Both the position numbers and the translations under genes were made by a program. From Amorphophallus konjac (lineage: Eukaryota > Streptophyta > Magnoliopsida > Alismatales > Araceae): 64,000 nucleotides of DNA. Location: positions 46,494,458-46,558,457 of the forward strand of contig CM040126.1 of assembly GCA_022559845.1 (NCBI GenBank), given 5' to 3'. This document shows, in pieces, positions 32,761-45,300 of this stretch; positions within the stretch are counted from its first letter, which is position 1; every line of letters starts with the position of its first letter. The notes beneath the pieces are model-generated. The model was not told where the DNA came from. It ran no database searches and saw only the letters and a list, made by a program, of their open reading frames with translations.

Positions 32761-34332
32761 AGATGCAAAAAATAGTAAAATGATGGGATCTGCTCCGCAA
32801 CTTCGTTTCTCCTCGGGACTTAGCGTAAAGGGGAACATTAACGCCGCCCCTCCAAGTCAGGTTCGGACCCCGGGAACCATCCCGCCATGGCCGCAATCCG
32901 ACATTGCTCTGGGCCGATAGTTCATCAAATCGGACTCTTTCCCATTGGGATTCGTTCCCGCTCTTTTATTGAAATTATCGTAAACTCGGCATACATTTGC
33001 CTGGATGCGCTCCTGTCACCATCCCGTCTTTCTTCACAGACCTTTGTCTGAACATAAAGTGGTACATGAATGACCAACAAAATCTGAATGGAACGAGACG
33101 ACTCTCGTCATCCCCGGACCCTTTGCATGAGAATATTGATAAGACCTTCCTGGGTCATGCATAGACCAGGGGTCCGCCCTAATCATAGTCATCGCCTGAC
33201 CCAAATTTTTGGCCTACAACACACTATCTTTGAATACGTCTTTGTTTTGGAATCTAGTCCCGGGACATTTTCCCGCCGCCCTTCGGCACCGCAAATATTA
33301 ATGATGCCCACTCAAGTCTCGTTTGGACCGCGGGAGGCGCCGTCGGTATGGTCCTGACTCGATCTCGCACCGGGCCAATAAATTCACTGGTTTCCTACTA
33401 CACTAACCGAGATTTAACCGAATGTTTCCAGTTCCTCGGAATAATAAATTTGCCGCACCCTGGCACATATATGTTCCGAGTCTCCCCGCGACGATTACGA
33501 TATCCTCAAGCTGGACACTCGTCCGAATATTAAACGGTCCCCTGAATGACCGACACGTTTCGAATGTTTGCTTCCCTAGACATAGGGCTTTCCAGCTGAT
33601 TCAAGGGACATTCTCCCGTTGCCCCTCGGCACCAGAAATACTGATGATGCCCACGCAAACCTGACTTCGACTGCGGGGGGCCCACCGTAATATGGTCATA
33701 GTTTGATCTTGCACTGGGCCAACAAACTTATCGATTTCCGACCGCTCTAACCGGAAATTAACCGAATGTTTCTCATCCCCTTGAACAATAAATTTGCCGT
33801 ACCCCGGCATACATGTGCTCCTGCTTTTCCAACCGCTCTAACCGGGAATTAACCGAATGCTTCCCACTCCTCTGAATAGTAAATTTGCCGTACCACGGCA
33901 TACATATGTTCCGGTTTTCCCCGTGACGATCACGCTGCCCTCAAATCGGACACTCGTCCGAATATCAAACAGTCCCTTGAGAGACCAACATGTTCCGAAT
34001 GCTTGCCTCCCTAGACATGGAGCTTTTCTACTGATTCAAGATCGCTATCATCTTGTTTCTCTCGATATAATTTTCTGGCCATGAGGCCCTAATTCCCGGT
34101 GATTAATCAAGGGTGTTCCCCTCTCCGAGGGGATGTAAATGACGTCGTGACCTTTATGGCGCGGCGGGTTTCGGTCCCGACACGAACCACACAATCGTCT
34201 AATTAGTCAGATCGAGCGCACAATAAATAGTCACTTTGTGACTGGCACGCCCACGCACTTAATAGATGAATCAACCACCCGAATAAACGAACAAGACATC
34301 ATAAGTGAATAGAAAAAGTGCGTCCACAAGTC

Positions 34333-34350
34333 TGGCACGCCCGGTGGGAT
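34333..34350 (+). other. Primer binding site of the LARD
   Basis: TGGCACGCCCGGTGGGAT begins four bases after the LTR end. It starts with TGG (complement of tRNA CCA) and resembles primer sites of Tat-type elements. I do not assign the tRNA. Confidence 0.75.
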
Positions 34351-35094
34351 CGAAACCACCCTTCATCTCTTCGTCGGGGATTCAAGGCCTCATGGCCTCC
34401 TAATAAACGTTGTTTGCCTATTTTGATGAATTGTAGGTACCCCCTTCCCCAGCCCTATGGGGACAAAATCCGGACTAGGCGACTTTATCTTTGTCACCTC
34501 GAAGATGCTACTCCGAGGCACCTGCGGCTTTCAAGAATTATGAAGGTCGCTAAAAAGGAGAAAGAAAGAAGAAAGGAGGGGGAAACCACCCCCCGTCCCT
34601 GAGAAAAAAAGAGAAGAGAAAGAATAGAAAAAAAAGGGAAGAAGAGAAAGAATTGGTGAGAGAGGGTTGTACGGCCATATCCGTCGACACCCGTACTGAA
34701 CAAAATTACCACTGTGGGATTGATACGGTGGAGTGAACTACTCATCCCCTCCTTGAGGGGGTGAGCGCTCTCCTGCGCACCCACCCTGGTCTATTATGCA
34801 AAAAAAAGAAGAGAAGAAGAGAAAAGACAAAAAGAAGAGTTGGCAAGCATCGCCGACCAAAAGGACAAGAAGAAGCCCGGCATCCCGCCCGACTCTAGGA
34901 GGGTCCGAGTCCGTGGTGCAATGCCCCGGTCCGTTCCACATTCCTGCTGTCTCTATTCGGCACAAGACGGTCCCTCGAGTGGCTGTTAGAAGATCCAACA
35001 AGCTGCAACTGTAGCTTGATGAATTTCTACCCGCTAGGGGGAATGCTTTATAGCAATGAGGCCAGGCACGGCCACCACTCCCGAAGAGAGCATG
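34351..35094. other. LARD leader, no coding sequence
   Basis: The stretch is purine-rich, with AAAGAAGAAAG runs at 34550-34660 and 34795-34835 between more mixed DNA. No Gag-like frame begins here, although gag would normally start in this position. Confidence 0.6.
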
Positions 35095-37350
35095 CATACA
35101 CCCCGCCATGGGGAATAAGAAGAAATATATCCCGCCATGGGGGCATAAGAGGCAAGAAAGGATCCACCCCGCTCCTGGGGGCACATGAAGAGAATACACC
35201 CCGCCATGAGGGCACATGAAGAGGATCCACCCCGACTCGGGGGTCACGTGAGAAGAATCTACCCCGACCCGGGGGCATAAGAAGAAACAAAAGTTATACC
35301 CCGGCTTAGGGGCATTTAACGAAGAAATATACCCCCGCCATGGGGGGCATAGGTAGCAGTAGAGTTACACCCCGGTCTAGGGGCATATGAAGAGAAATAT
35401 ACCCCGCCTGGGGGCATCAGAAGCAAGAAGAACTCACCCCGGTCTGGGGGGGCACACAAATAAAGAAACATACCCCGGCTTTGGGGCATATGAAAAGAAG
35501 CAGAAGACACACCCCGGTTTGGGGGAATCTGAAGAAGAAACATACACCCCGCCACGGGGGGGCATGGAAGCTATGAAGATTTTACCCCAGCTTAGGGGTA
35601 TTCGAAGAAGAATTTACCCCGGTCTAGGGGCACTTGAAGAAGAAGTACACCCCCACCCGGGAGCATGAGAAGCAAAGACTATACCCTGCCTGGGGGCACA
35701 CAAAGAGAGAAACTCCCCCCGGATTAGGGGCATTTGACGAAGAAGTGCACCCCCACCTAGGGGGCATACGAAGCAACAGAGTTTTACCCCGATCTAGGGG
35801 TGTAAGGAGCAAAAGAATACGCCCTGGCTTAGGGGTATTTAAGGAAGAAACTCACCCTGCCTAGGGGCATATGAGACAAAGCTACACCCCGGTTTAGGGG
35901 CATTTGAAGAAGAAATATACCCCGTCCCAGGGGCATAAGAAGCAAAAGATACACCTCGTGTCGGGGACATAAGAAGAGAAAGACACCCCGCTCTGGGGCA
36001 TAAGAGATAGAAGAATCCACCCCAACCTAGGGGCACGAGAAGTATTAGAGTTACGCCCTGGCTTAGGGGCGCGTAAAAAAAGAGCAACACATCCTGCCTT
36101 GGGTGCACAAGAAGCAAAGCACACCCTGACTCGGGGGACATATGAGACAAAGGATACACCCCGGCTTAGGGGTATTTGAAGAAGAAACATACCCCGCCAG
36201 GGGGCATAGAAGCCATGAAGAACACACCCTAATTTAGGGGCATTTGAAGAAGAAACCTACCCCGCCTGGGGGCATAGAAGCCATAAAAAATATGCCCCGG
36301 CTCAGGGGCATTTGAAGAAGCTACATCCCGCCTTGGGAGCATAAAAAGAAAAGAGTCCACCCCGGCTTAGGGGCATTTGAAGAAGGAGTATAACCCAGCC
36401 TCGGGGTCCATGAAGCAACATGCACCCCCCCCCCCCCCCGGGGGCATCTGAAGCAGAACAAACAACATTCCCCGGCTTAGGGGGCGTATGAAGAAAGGAA
36501 TATATCCCGATATGGGAGCAGATAAGCAAAGAAGAAGAATTCACCCCGCCTTGGGGACATAAGAAGTAAGAATTACACCCCGTCTTGGGGGCATTGCAAG
36601 CAGCAATACACCCCGCCATGGGGGCACTAGAAGTAGAATACACCCAGGCCCTGGGACATAAGAAGCAAGGAATCCACCCCGGTCTGGAGGCATAAGAAGC
36701 AAAAGATACACCCCGTGCCGGGGGCATATGAAGAGAATACACCCCGGCCTGGGGGCGTAAGAAGCATAAGACGCACTCCGCCATGGGGGACAAGAAGAAC
36801 AAACATACTCTGCCATGGGGGCATAAGAAGCAGAAGATATACCCCGACTCGGGGGCACAAAAAGCAAAATACACTCTGCCATGGGGGATAAGAAGAAGAA
36901 ACATACTCCGCCATGGGGGATAAGAAGAAGAAACATACCCCACCACGGGGGCATAAGAAGCAGAAAATATACCCCGGCCTGGGGGCACAAAAAAGCAAAA
37001 TACACCTCGCCTCAAGGGGCATAAGAGAAGAAAGATACCCCGCCTCAGGGGGTATTAGAAGCAGCAATACACCCCACCCTGGGGACACTAGAAGCAGAAT
37101 ACAGCCCCGCTCTAGAGGCATTTGAAGAGAAACATACCCCACCATGGGGGCATGAGAGGTAGGAGACACACCCCGGCCTGGGGGCACACAAAGAGCAAAA
37201 TACACCCCGGTCTAGGGGCATCAGAAGCAGCAACGCACCCGGCCAGAGGGGCATAGAATCCATAAAAAATATACCCTACCTGGGGGCACAAGAAGTAATA
37301 CACCCCAACCTGGGGGTGCATTAAGAGAAGTACACCCCGGCCTGGGGGCA
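35095..37350. repeat. LARD array A: about 36-bp units with a CCCCGG..GGGG core
   Basis: About 60 degenerate units read as an A/G-rich spacer (AAGAAGAAA) plus ACACCCCGGCCTGGGGGCAT. The CCCC/GGGG halves can pair as a short hairpin. A 15-base C run followed by 5 G (36425-36444) is one expanded unit. Long frames through it on both strands are repeats of the unit, not genes. Confidence 0.88.
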
Positions 37351-37379
37351 TTAATAAGAAAAGAAGAGCAGAACCAAAA

Positions 37380-37700
37380 GAAAAGGTCACGAGGCAGACG
37401 TGGTCTTCGCACCCGCCTCTCCACATAAAAGAAAAGAAGAAAAGAAAGAAAAGTCACGAGGCAAACGTGGCCTTCACACCCACCACTTCACACGGATGGA
37501 GAAGAAAAAAAAAGAAAGAAAAAAAAGAGAAGAAAAGAAAGAAAGTCTCGAGGCAGCCAGGGTCTTTTACCTTCAGCCTTCAGCCATTCAGTAAACAGAC
37601 ATCAGGGAAGAAAAGAAAAGAAAGAAACAAAAGAGAAGAAATGAAAGAAAGTCTCGAGGCAGCCAGGGTCTTTTACCTTCAGCCTTCAGCCATTCAACAA
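37380..37700. repeat. LARD array B: GTCACGAGGC and GTCTCGAGGC units
   Basis: Four copies of a unit with G-T-C-[AT]-C-G-A-G-G-C-A start near 37386, 37451, 37541 and 37649. The last two share about 48 identical bases, separated by GAAAA-rich spacers. Confidence 0.75.
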
Positions 37701-37737
37701 ACAGACATCCCATATGGTGGCGTCATGACCTTTCGTT

Positions 37738-38310
37738 CAAACCGATAACACATTCTGCCAACGGGGCGTTAAACCGACAAAACATTCTGCCAACAGGGCG
37801 TTAAATCGATAAGAACTTCCGCCGACGGGGCGTTAAACCGATAACCCCTTTCGCTGACGGGGCGTTAAACCGACAAAACATTCCGCCAACGGGGCGTTAA
37901 ACCGATAAGACCTTCTGCCGACGGGGCGTTAAACCGATAACCCCTTCAGCCGACGGGGTGTTAAACCGACAAACCCTTCCGTCGACGGAGCATTAAACCG
38001 ACAAAACCTTCCATCGACGGGGCGTTAAACCGATAAAACCTTCCGCTGACGGGGCGTTAAACCGACAAAACCTTCCGCCGATGGAGCGTTAAACCGACTA
38101 AACCTTCCACCGACGGGGAGTTAAATCGATAAAACCTTCTACTGACGGGGCGTTAAACCGATAAAACCTTCCACCGACGGGGCGTTAAATCGATAAAACC
38201 TTCCACCGACGGGGCGTTAAACTGATAAAATCTTCTACCGACAGGGCGTTAAACTGATAAAACCTTCCGCCGATGTGGCGTTAAGCCGATAAGACATTCT
38301 GCCATCGGGG
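37738..38310. repeat. LARD array C: 32-bp units
   Basis: About 18 units with the core GACGGGGCGTTAAACCGATA followed by AAACCTTCCGCC. The period is very regular at about 32 bp. Confidence 0.9.
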
Positions 38311-38314
38311 CGTC

Positions 38315-38780
38315 AAACCGACAGATATTCAGCCATCGGGGCTTCAAGTCGACAGCTATTCAATTATTGGCCTCCGGGTCGACAGCTTTCAATCATCAAC
38401 CCTTGAGCCGACAGCTTTTCAATTATCGGCCCCTGAGCCAACAGCTATTCAATTATCAGCCTCCGGGTCGACAACTTTCAATTATCGGTCCTTGAGCCGA
38501 CAACTTTTCAATTATCGGCCCCTGAGCTGACAGCTATTCAATTTTCGGCCTCCGGGTCGATAGCTTTCAATTATCGGCCCCTGAGCCGACAGCTATTCAA
38601 TTATCGGCCTCCGGGTCGACAGCTTTCAATTATCGACCCCTGAGCCGACAGCTATTCAATTATCGACCTCCGGGTCGACAGCTATCCAATTATCGGCCTC
38701 CGAGCCGACAACTTTCCAGCCATCGGGGCTTCAAGCCGACAGCTACCCCATCATCGGCCCCTAGCCAACAGCTTCCGAAT
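38315..38780. repeat. LARD array D: about 30-bp TCGGC/GCCGA hairpin units
   Basis: About 15 units of the type ATTATCGGCCCCTGAGCCGA plus CAGCTATTCA. TCGGC and GCCGA form a 5-bp stem around CCCCTGA-like loops. An alternate form has CCTCCGGGTCGA. Confidence 0.88.
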
Positions 38781-38784
38781 TAAA

Positions 38785-39640
38785 GAATCAACCCTTCACT
38801 TGGGCTCGGATCCTTCTCTGGCCAGAGAATCAAAGAATAAACCTTCCACTTTGGTCCGGATCCTTTCCCGGCCAGAGAATTAAAAAAAAAGAGACCCTTC
38901 CACTTTGGCTCGGATCCTTCTCCGGCCAGAGAATCAAAGAATAAACCTTCCACTTTGGTCCGAATTCTTTCCCGACCAGAGAATTAAAAAAAAGAGAGAC
39001 CCTTCCACTTTGGCTCGGATTCTTCTCCGGCCAGAGAATCAAAGAATAAACTTTCCACTTTGGTCAGGATCCTTTCCCGGCCAGAGAATTAAAAGAAAAA
39101 GAGACCCTTCCACTTTGGCTCGGATCCTTCTCCGGCCAGAGAATCAAAGAATAAACCTTCCACTTTGGTTCGGATCCTTCTCCGACCAGAGAATCAAAGA
39201 ATAAACCTTCCACTTTGGCTCGGATCCTTCCCCTGCCAGAAAATCAAAGAATAAACCCAGCCACTTTGGTCCGGATCCTTTCCCGGTCAGAGAATTAAAA
39301 AAAGAGACCCTCTCACTTTGGTTTGGATCCTTCTCTGGCCAGAGAATCAAAGAATAAACCTTTCACTTTGGCTCGGATCCTTCTCCGGTTAGAGAATCAA
39401 AGAATAAACCTTCCACTTTGGTTCGGATCCTTCCCCGGCCAGAGAATCAAAGAATAAACCTTTCACTTTGGTTCGGATCCTTTCCTGGCCAGAGAATTAA
39501 AAAGAGACCCTTCCGCTTTGGCTCGGATCCTCCTCCGGCCAGAGAACAAAAGGATAGACCCTTCACCTTGGTATGGACCCTTCCCCGGCCAGAGAACAAA
39601 AAAGAGACCCTTCTCTTCGGCTCTCACATCCCGCTACCCG
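38785..39640. repeat. LARD array E: about 47-bp units
   Basis: About 17 units with CACTTTGGCTCGGATCCTTC then TCCGGCCAGAGAATCAAAGA. Two alternating spacer forms occur: one with AATAAACC, one with AAAAAGAGACCC. Confidence 0.88.
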
Positions 39641-40245
39641 ATGCCCTTCGGCTCAGCCATTTCGGCAACAGCCCACTATCAAAATTAACTCATCTGTCCC
39701 ACCACGCTCTCCAACAACTTTTCAGCTCTCGTAGCCGCTCCCCCCAACATTTCGGCTTGTAGCCCGCTTCCCTAACATTTTGGCTCTTATGGCCCACTTC
39801 CCTCTGGCCTTCGCAGCCTGCTTCCCAGAGCCTAGCTCTTGTAGCCTGCTTCTCAATTTTGGCTCTTGTAGCCTACTTCCCCAATTTCGGCTCTTGCAAC
39901 CTGCTTCCCAGAATTCGACCTTCACGGCCCGCTTCCCATAACTTCAGCTCTTGCAGCCCGCTTCCCTAAATATTTTGGCTCTTGTAGCCTACTTCCCAGA
40001 ATTCGACTCTCGCAGCCCTCTCCCCGATGTTTGGCTCTTGTAGCCTGCTTCCCAGATCTTGGCTCTTGCAGCCTGCTGCCCAACTTTGACCCTTGCAGCC
40101 TGCTTCCCAGAATTCGGCTCCCGTAGCCCGCTTTCCCCTAATTTCGGCTCTCGTAGCCCGCTTCCCAATACCTTTGGCTCTTGCATCCCGCTTCCCTAAT
40201 ATCCTTTCGGCCCTTCATGGTCTGCTCCCCTAATACTTTTACTAC
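39640..40245. repeat. LARD array F: about 30-bp GGCTCTTG(C/T)AGCC units
   Basis: About 20 units such as TTCGGCTCTTGTAGCCTGCT followed by TCCC. GGCT and AGCC can pair around CTTGT. Confidence 0.85.
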
Positions 40246-40719
40246 TACTACACTTATACGTAACGACAATATGTTCTTACGCAAAAAAAAAGAGACCAAA
40301 AAAAAGAGACAAAAAATGTTTGATTACTCTGCTTGCATGCTTGCCAGTAATATAAAATAACATACCTCTTTGGAATTTTCTAGGACCTTATTTCCTTGCT
40401 AATAATAATGCTACCCCGATTCCGGATGCACGTGCGTCACGGCATACGCTCAAAGGGAACCTAATTATGGCGGGTGCACACGTCAAGGGGAAGAGTCATG
40501 GCTAAATTGTTAAGCCCAACTCACAAAATAAACCTAAAGCAGCACTCCCCCACTTCACGCTTAACGTGTTCAATGGTCTTCAACCATAGGGATTGCCCGA
40601 TTTTCTTCTTAGCACTCTACGAAGACTTGAATTCCTGCACACGCGTGAAAGGTAATCGTGAGGAAAAAGCTGCATGTCCCCACTTGAAAAAAAATGATGC
40701 AAAAAAAGAGAGAAACATG
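40246..40719. other. LARD spacer between arrays F and G
   Basis: Mixed-composition DNA with no tandem repeat and no protein similarity; one short A-rich stretch at 40280-40320. Confidence 0.5.
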
Positions 40720-40970
40720 AATCTGAGTAGCCGGGAATCTCCATTGAGACACATGAGGAGACTCGCGCGAAATGGTGAAGCGAATTTCAATAAGGATAAA
40801 GCCTATTAGCCGGGAATCTCCATTGAGACACATGAGGAAACTTGCGTCAAACGGTGGAATCCGCAATAGAATTATGACAAGGACGAATCCCAGTAGCCGA
40901 GAATCTCCACTGAACAAATGAGGAGACTCGCGCCGAACGGTGAAATCCGCTACCAAATAAACAGATGGGG
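40720..40970. repeat. LARD array G: three units of about 86 bp
   Basis: TAGCCGGGAATCTCCATTGA (or close) starts near 40728, 40808 and 40891, each followed by an ATGAGGAGACTCGCG-like block. Confidence 0.8.
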
Positions 40971-41374
40971 GCTGTGCGAAGCTACCGAAATCGAGAGCCT
41001 GAAACCCATGTATAGGCGCTAGAGCAGTCCTCGAGTGTTGCTCAGAAAACCTGCACATCCCTATGTTTAGGGCCTTTTGCTCACACGTTTACTCCTCCAC
41101 TCCACATAGAGTTGTCTTGGGTGAAATGCGTTAATTTAAGCTATGCATGCAAAACATGCGATATCCTCTTGACGGGTGCGCCACCCCTCAGCTATGCCTT
41201 CTGGCCCGCACCGTGTCTGCGAATTACGGGCGATGTCCTTATCCCATCCCCTATAGAGGGAGCAACCTTATGCATATTTATGCTACACCCGCTAGTGAAT
41301 GCCTGCATGCTTGAATAATAATAATAAAAAATATACACAAAAAAAACAAAAAAAAAACACACACACTCAATTTC
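40971..41374. other. LARD spacer after array G
   Basis: No gene and no array. Ends with AATAATAATAAAA and AC-rich microsatellite DNA (41316-41366). Confidence 0.5.
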
Positions 41375-42150
41375 GGCTATCGCGGCCGGCTTCCCCAGCT
41401 CCGGCTCATAGAGCCCAATCTTGGCCCCCATGGCCTACTTCTCGCCCTCGCGGCTCGTTAGTCTCCCAACTTCGCCTTCTATAGTCCACTTTCCCCCAAT
41501 TTGGGCTTTCACAGTCTACTACCCAATTTTGGCTTTTGTAGCCTGCTTCCCCGATTTCAGCCTCCGCGGCCTACTTCCGCAACACCGACTTCAGCCCTTG
41601 CGGCCCACTTTCCTGGGTTCATATTTCACAGTCGATACCCCCAGCACATTAAAAGAACAAAAGACCATTTCCACTCTAGATCGGACCTTCTGTCCAGCTA
41701 GAGAACAAACAATCCCCTTTGATTTAGACCTCCCGTCCAGGTATTTGAATCAACAAACTTTTCTCTCCGTCCCTTCGGGTAACGGATAGTCCATTTGATC
41801 TGAACCTCCCGTCCAGATCGTTGAATCAACAAACTCTTCTATCCATCACTTTGGGTGACGAATACCCTTTTGAATCAACAAATTCTTATCCCCATCCCTT
41901 CGGGTAACGAATAGCCCATCTGATCTGAACCACCTGTCCAGATCATTGAATCAACAAACCCTTCTCTCCGCCCTCATGACTCGCTTCCCAATTATCGACC
42001 CCTGAGCCGACAGCTTTCAATTATCGGCCCCTGAGCCGACAACTATCCAATTATCGGCCCCTGAGCCGACAGCTTTCGATTATCGGCCCCTAAGCCAACA
42101 ACTTTCAATTATTGGCCCCTGAGCCGACAGCTATTCAATTAACGGCCCTG
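41375..42150. repeat. LARD arrays F', E' and D' (second blocks)
   Basis: GGCTATCGCGGCC-type units (like array F) at 41375-41620, a CCACTCTAGATCGGACC unit like array E at about 41668, three units of about 85-90 bp with GTCCAGATCNTTGAATCAAC at 41715-41960, then about six ATTATCGGCCCCTGAGCCGA units (like array D) at 41988-42150. Units keep the same orientation as in the first blocks. Confidence 0.7.
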
Positions 42151-42154
42151 GAGC

Positions 42155-42332
42155 CCCTCAAAAAAAAGAAGAATGAATGACGAAAAGAAGAAAAGAAAAG
42201 AAAAAAAAGAAGAAAAGAGAAGAGAAGAGAGAAAATAAAAGAAAAGAGAGAAGAGATCCTATGAGGGCAACGGCACCCACGTGCACCGCTTGTATCATCC
42301 TTCGCCCGTGCTACCCGTCGGTGGGGGGCATT
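42155..42332 (+). other. Purine-rich stretch and polypurine tract of the LARD
   Basis: A long GA-rich run (42155-42260) is followed by a short mixed section and GGTGGGGGGCATT immediately before the 3' LTR. The last run is the likely plus-strand primer. Confidence 0.75.
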
Positions 42333-45300
42333 TGTGGACACCAAAAATTACACGTCCAGATATCCTGCTCGGCCTCGCATCAACAACGGCACCAAGTGAA
42401 GAATCCCCGGAGAGACTGGTCATCCGGACTCCCCAAATATGCACACTGCCGTGAAGCTGTCCCCGGAGTCACGACAGCGAAGAGAAACCAACCCCCGGGA
42501 AGCTCATAACCCATGGGCCCCGAAGAAAAATCAAATGGACTGCAACTCATGCTCACAGGGGGCCCAAAACTACCCCAGCGGCACACCCTCTGGCCCTCCA
42601 GCGGCACGCCCCTGCTGGCCCTCAGCGGCACACCCAGGCTGCCTTCCAGCGGCACGCCCCTGTTGGCCCTTCAGCGGCACACCCTCTTTAGCCCTCCAGC
42701 GGCACAGCTCCCCTCGACCTCTAGCGGCACGCTCCTCCAAAGCCGTTAGCGGCACACCCATGGCAGCACCACTGCGGCATGCCCCCGAGCTCCTCCAGTG
42801 GCACGCTGTTGCAGGCCTCCAGCGGCATACTCTTCCAGTCTTCCAGCGGCATAGGTTTTAGCCCATTCAGTAGCACACTTCGGTTTGTTCTTCATCCGGT
42901 ACAGCCCGGGAGAAGGAATGTAACGCCATGCCTTATGGCCATTGGCGCGCAGCAGGCCTAGCTGAGATGTCATCCCCTCATGAAGGCACGGTGGCTACTC
43001 TCTGCCACCAAGGACAACCCAGTCAAATCCTGTTTAATGCTGGTCACATTCCCGCCATCGCCGCGTTGGCCCGGATGCTCCCACTGAAGATATATATATC
43101 CCCCTCTCCATGCGAACAGACGAGAGAGAGAACAGACGAAGGGAGACGCGCAGAAGAGAAGAGAAGAAGAGAAAGAGAGGAAGAGAAGAAGAGAAGGAGC
43201 ATGCCGCTCCCGCCACGTCTGTGTGAAGGGAAGGAGAAAAAAGAGAAGAGAAGAAGAGAAGAAGGGGGGGAGCTCATGCTCCGTCCCACTTCCCTATTGT
43301 ATCCCATTCCCCCTCCTCAGCATGGCTTGTTCTTTCTTGCTTCTTCCCTTTTCCCTTTATTTGTGTTATAATGTATTAGCTCCTTTGGGGCATTCCTCTT
43401 GTGAGAATAGAAATAGAAGGCTTGCGAATATTTTTGATGTCTTTCTAAGGTATTTCTTGCGTGTTTGCATCCCCTGATGTTTTCCTCCCCTTTCGGTTTT
43501 CCACCGGCGACTTCTGAGTGACACGGCTTCCCTCAAGTGTTTCACCCTGGGGACTTCTCCCTCAGCTGGTGCATCCCTCGCCCAAACCTAGCCCGGTGCA
43601 TTTGCATCTTCTTTCCATCAGCACACCTCTAGACTACGCCTTCTGGCCCGGCACGCCTGGTCTCTCCCAAGCCCGGCACACTTGGCCTCTTCATTACCTG
43701 GCACGCCTGGCCTCCCCCTTTGGCCGGCACACCTTGTCGTGCCTCCAGCGGCACACCTTGTCGCGCCCCAGCGGCACACCCTACCCGTGCCCTACCGTGC
43801 CTCCAGCGGCACGCCCTGCCTGTGCCTCCAACGGCACACCCCACCTATGCCTCTGCCGGCACACCTACTACCTCCTCTTACTCGGTGCACCCCAGCCCAC
43901 CTTAGGCGTGGTCCCTATTCGTCGGTTCCTCCGGGCTTTCCGAAGTGTTATCAAAGGTGTCGTCGCCCTTGGCACGCACCTCAAATTATCGGGTTCCGCC
44001 ACTCCATGTGGACGCATTCCCTTTATCCCCCTTACCATCCGGGTCAAGGGGAGATGCTGTCGAATTTTCGTAAGAATTAACCTAATAACAACAACAATAA
44101 AAGAAAAGTAATAGTGCAAAAAAGGAAATAACAAATATATCGGATAAACACTAATGCACCCGCTTCGCTAAAATAACAAAGAAACCCCGAAGATCCCGAA
44201 CAACCGAATACTCGCATCTTAATGACGGACCACCGAACGTAACCACAAACATGGCTCACATGAATAAAAGAGAAATCAAATCAAAGTCCCACGCATGGAT
44301 TTCATGAATAAAAGAACACCCCACATGTGCATCTCATGATTCAGAGAATCTCATTCAACCCCTCAGGACCCATCTGCATAGACCCTTCCTTTGGTCCAGC
44401 CCCAACTGCATTGACCCTTGGCAAACCGTGCCCTTCACTTGTCCTATATGTGCGCCAGCCTCGTTCCTCATATGCAGTCCACGAATAAAAGAAGCTCATC
44501 ATATGCATTTCATAAATAAAAGAAAACCAGACTAGCCCCTTTTGCATCTCACGAGTAGAAGGAGCTCCCCACATGGGTCTCTTGAATAAAAGAAAAGAAG
44601 AAGAACTCTCCTCTGAACTAACCTAGCCCGGCACACCCTGGCTCGTGCCCTGCCCGGCACACTCCCTAGTCCCCCCCTCGCCGGTACACCTCCAATCAAC
44701 CTATCCCGGCACACCCTAGTCTGCACCCCAGCCCGGCACACTTCAACAGCCTCGCCCGGTGCACTTGCACCTTTCCCCAGCGGCACACTCCCCCGCCACT
44801 CCAGCCCGGCACACCCCCAACCTCCACCGGTATACCCTACCTTGAAGCTTCCCCGACACACTCAACCCCACTTCTTTGAACCCTCCAGCGGCACAGCCCC
44901 TGTGCCTCTTCCCCGGTACACTCCAGCCACCCAACGCCGGCACACCCCAATCCGGTCTTCCCCGGTGCACCTCCAGCCTCCCAGCTCGGCATACCCCTTT
45001 GGAGCCCAGGCCGGCAGACTCTAGCCCTCACCTCCATCGGCATACATTCGAGCCCACGCTCCCCCGGCACACTCAGTCCGGTCTTCCCCGGTACACTCCC
45101 CATTCCTTACCCGGTACACTCGCCAGCGCCTAGCCCGACACGCTATACTCAGCTCCTTCGCCGGCACACCAACCTCAGCTTCCCCGATACACACCTCTGT
45201 TTAGCCCTCTTGGACCCATCCCCCCACACGTACCCCAGACACAATAATAATAATAATAATAATAACAAACTCACAAAAAGGGATGAGAAATAACAAAAAA

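Larger units (their letters stand above)
29574..34328 (+). repeat. 5' LTR of the LARD
   Basis: 4755 bp. In order it holds: a run of GCGGCACACC-type units (about 29815-30110, period about 24-25 bp), a TATA box (30331), a GA-rich leader (30360-30520), two more sets of CGGCACACC units (30850-31180 and 31905-32470), an AAT/AAATAA microsatellite (32521-32760) and a GC-balanced tail with repeated CATACATNTGTTCC-like blocks (33420-34020). Open frames in it are translations of these repeats. Confidence 0.92.

Noticed and set aside
36302..37205. Long minus-strand frames (up to 237 codons) rich in Cys, Phe, Leu, Pro
   Set aside because: They are translations of array A units; the peptide repeats every 12 or so residues in all frames and has no start or domain logic.
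35095..42150. CRISPR-like appearance of regular short repeats
   Set aside because: The host is a plant and there are no unique spacers; the units are continuous degenerate tandem repeats inside an LTR element.
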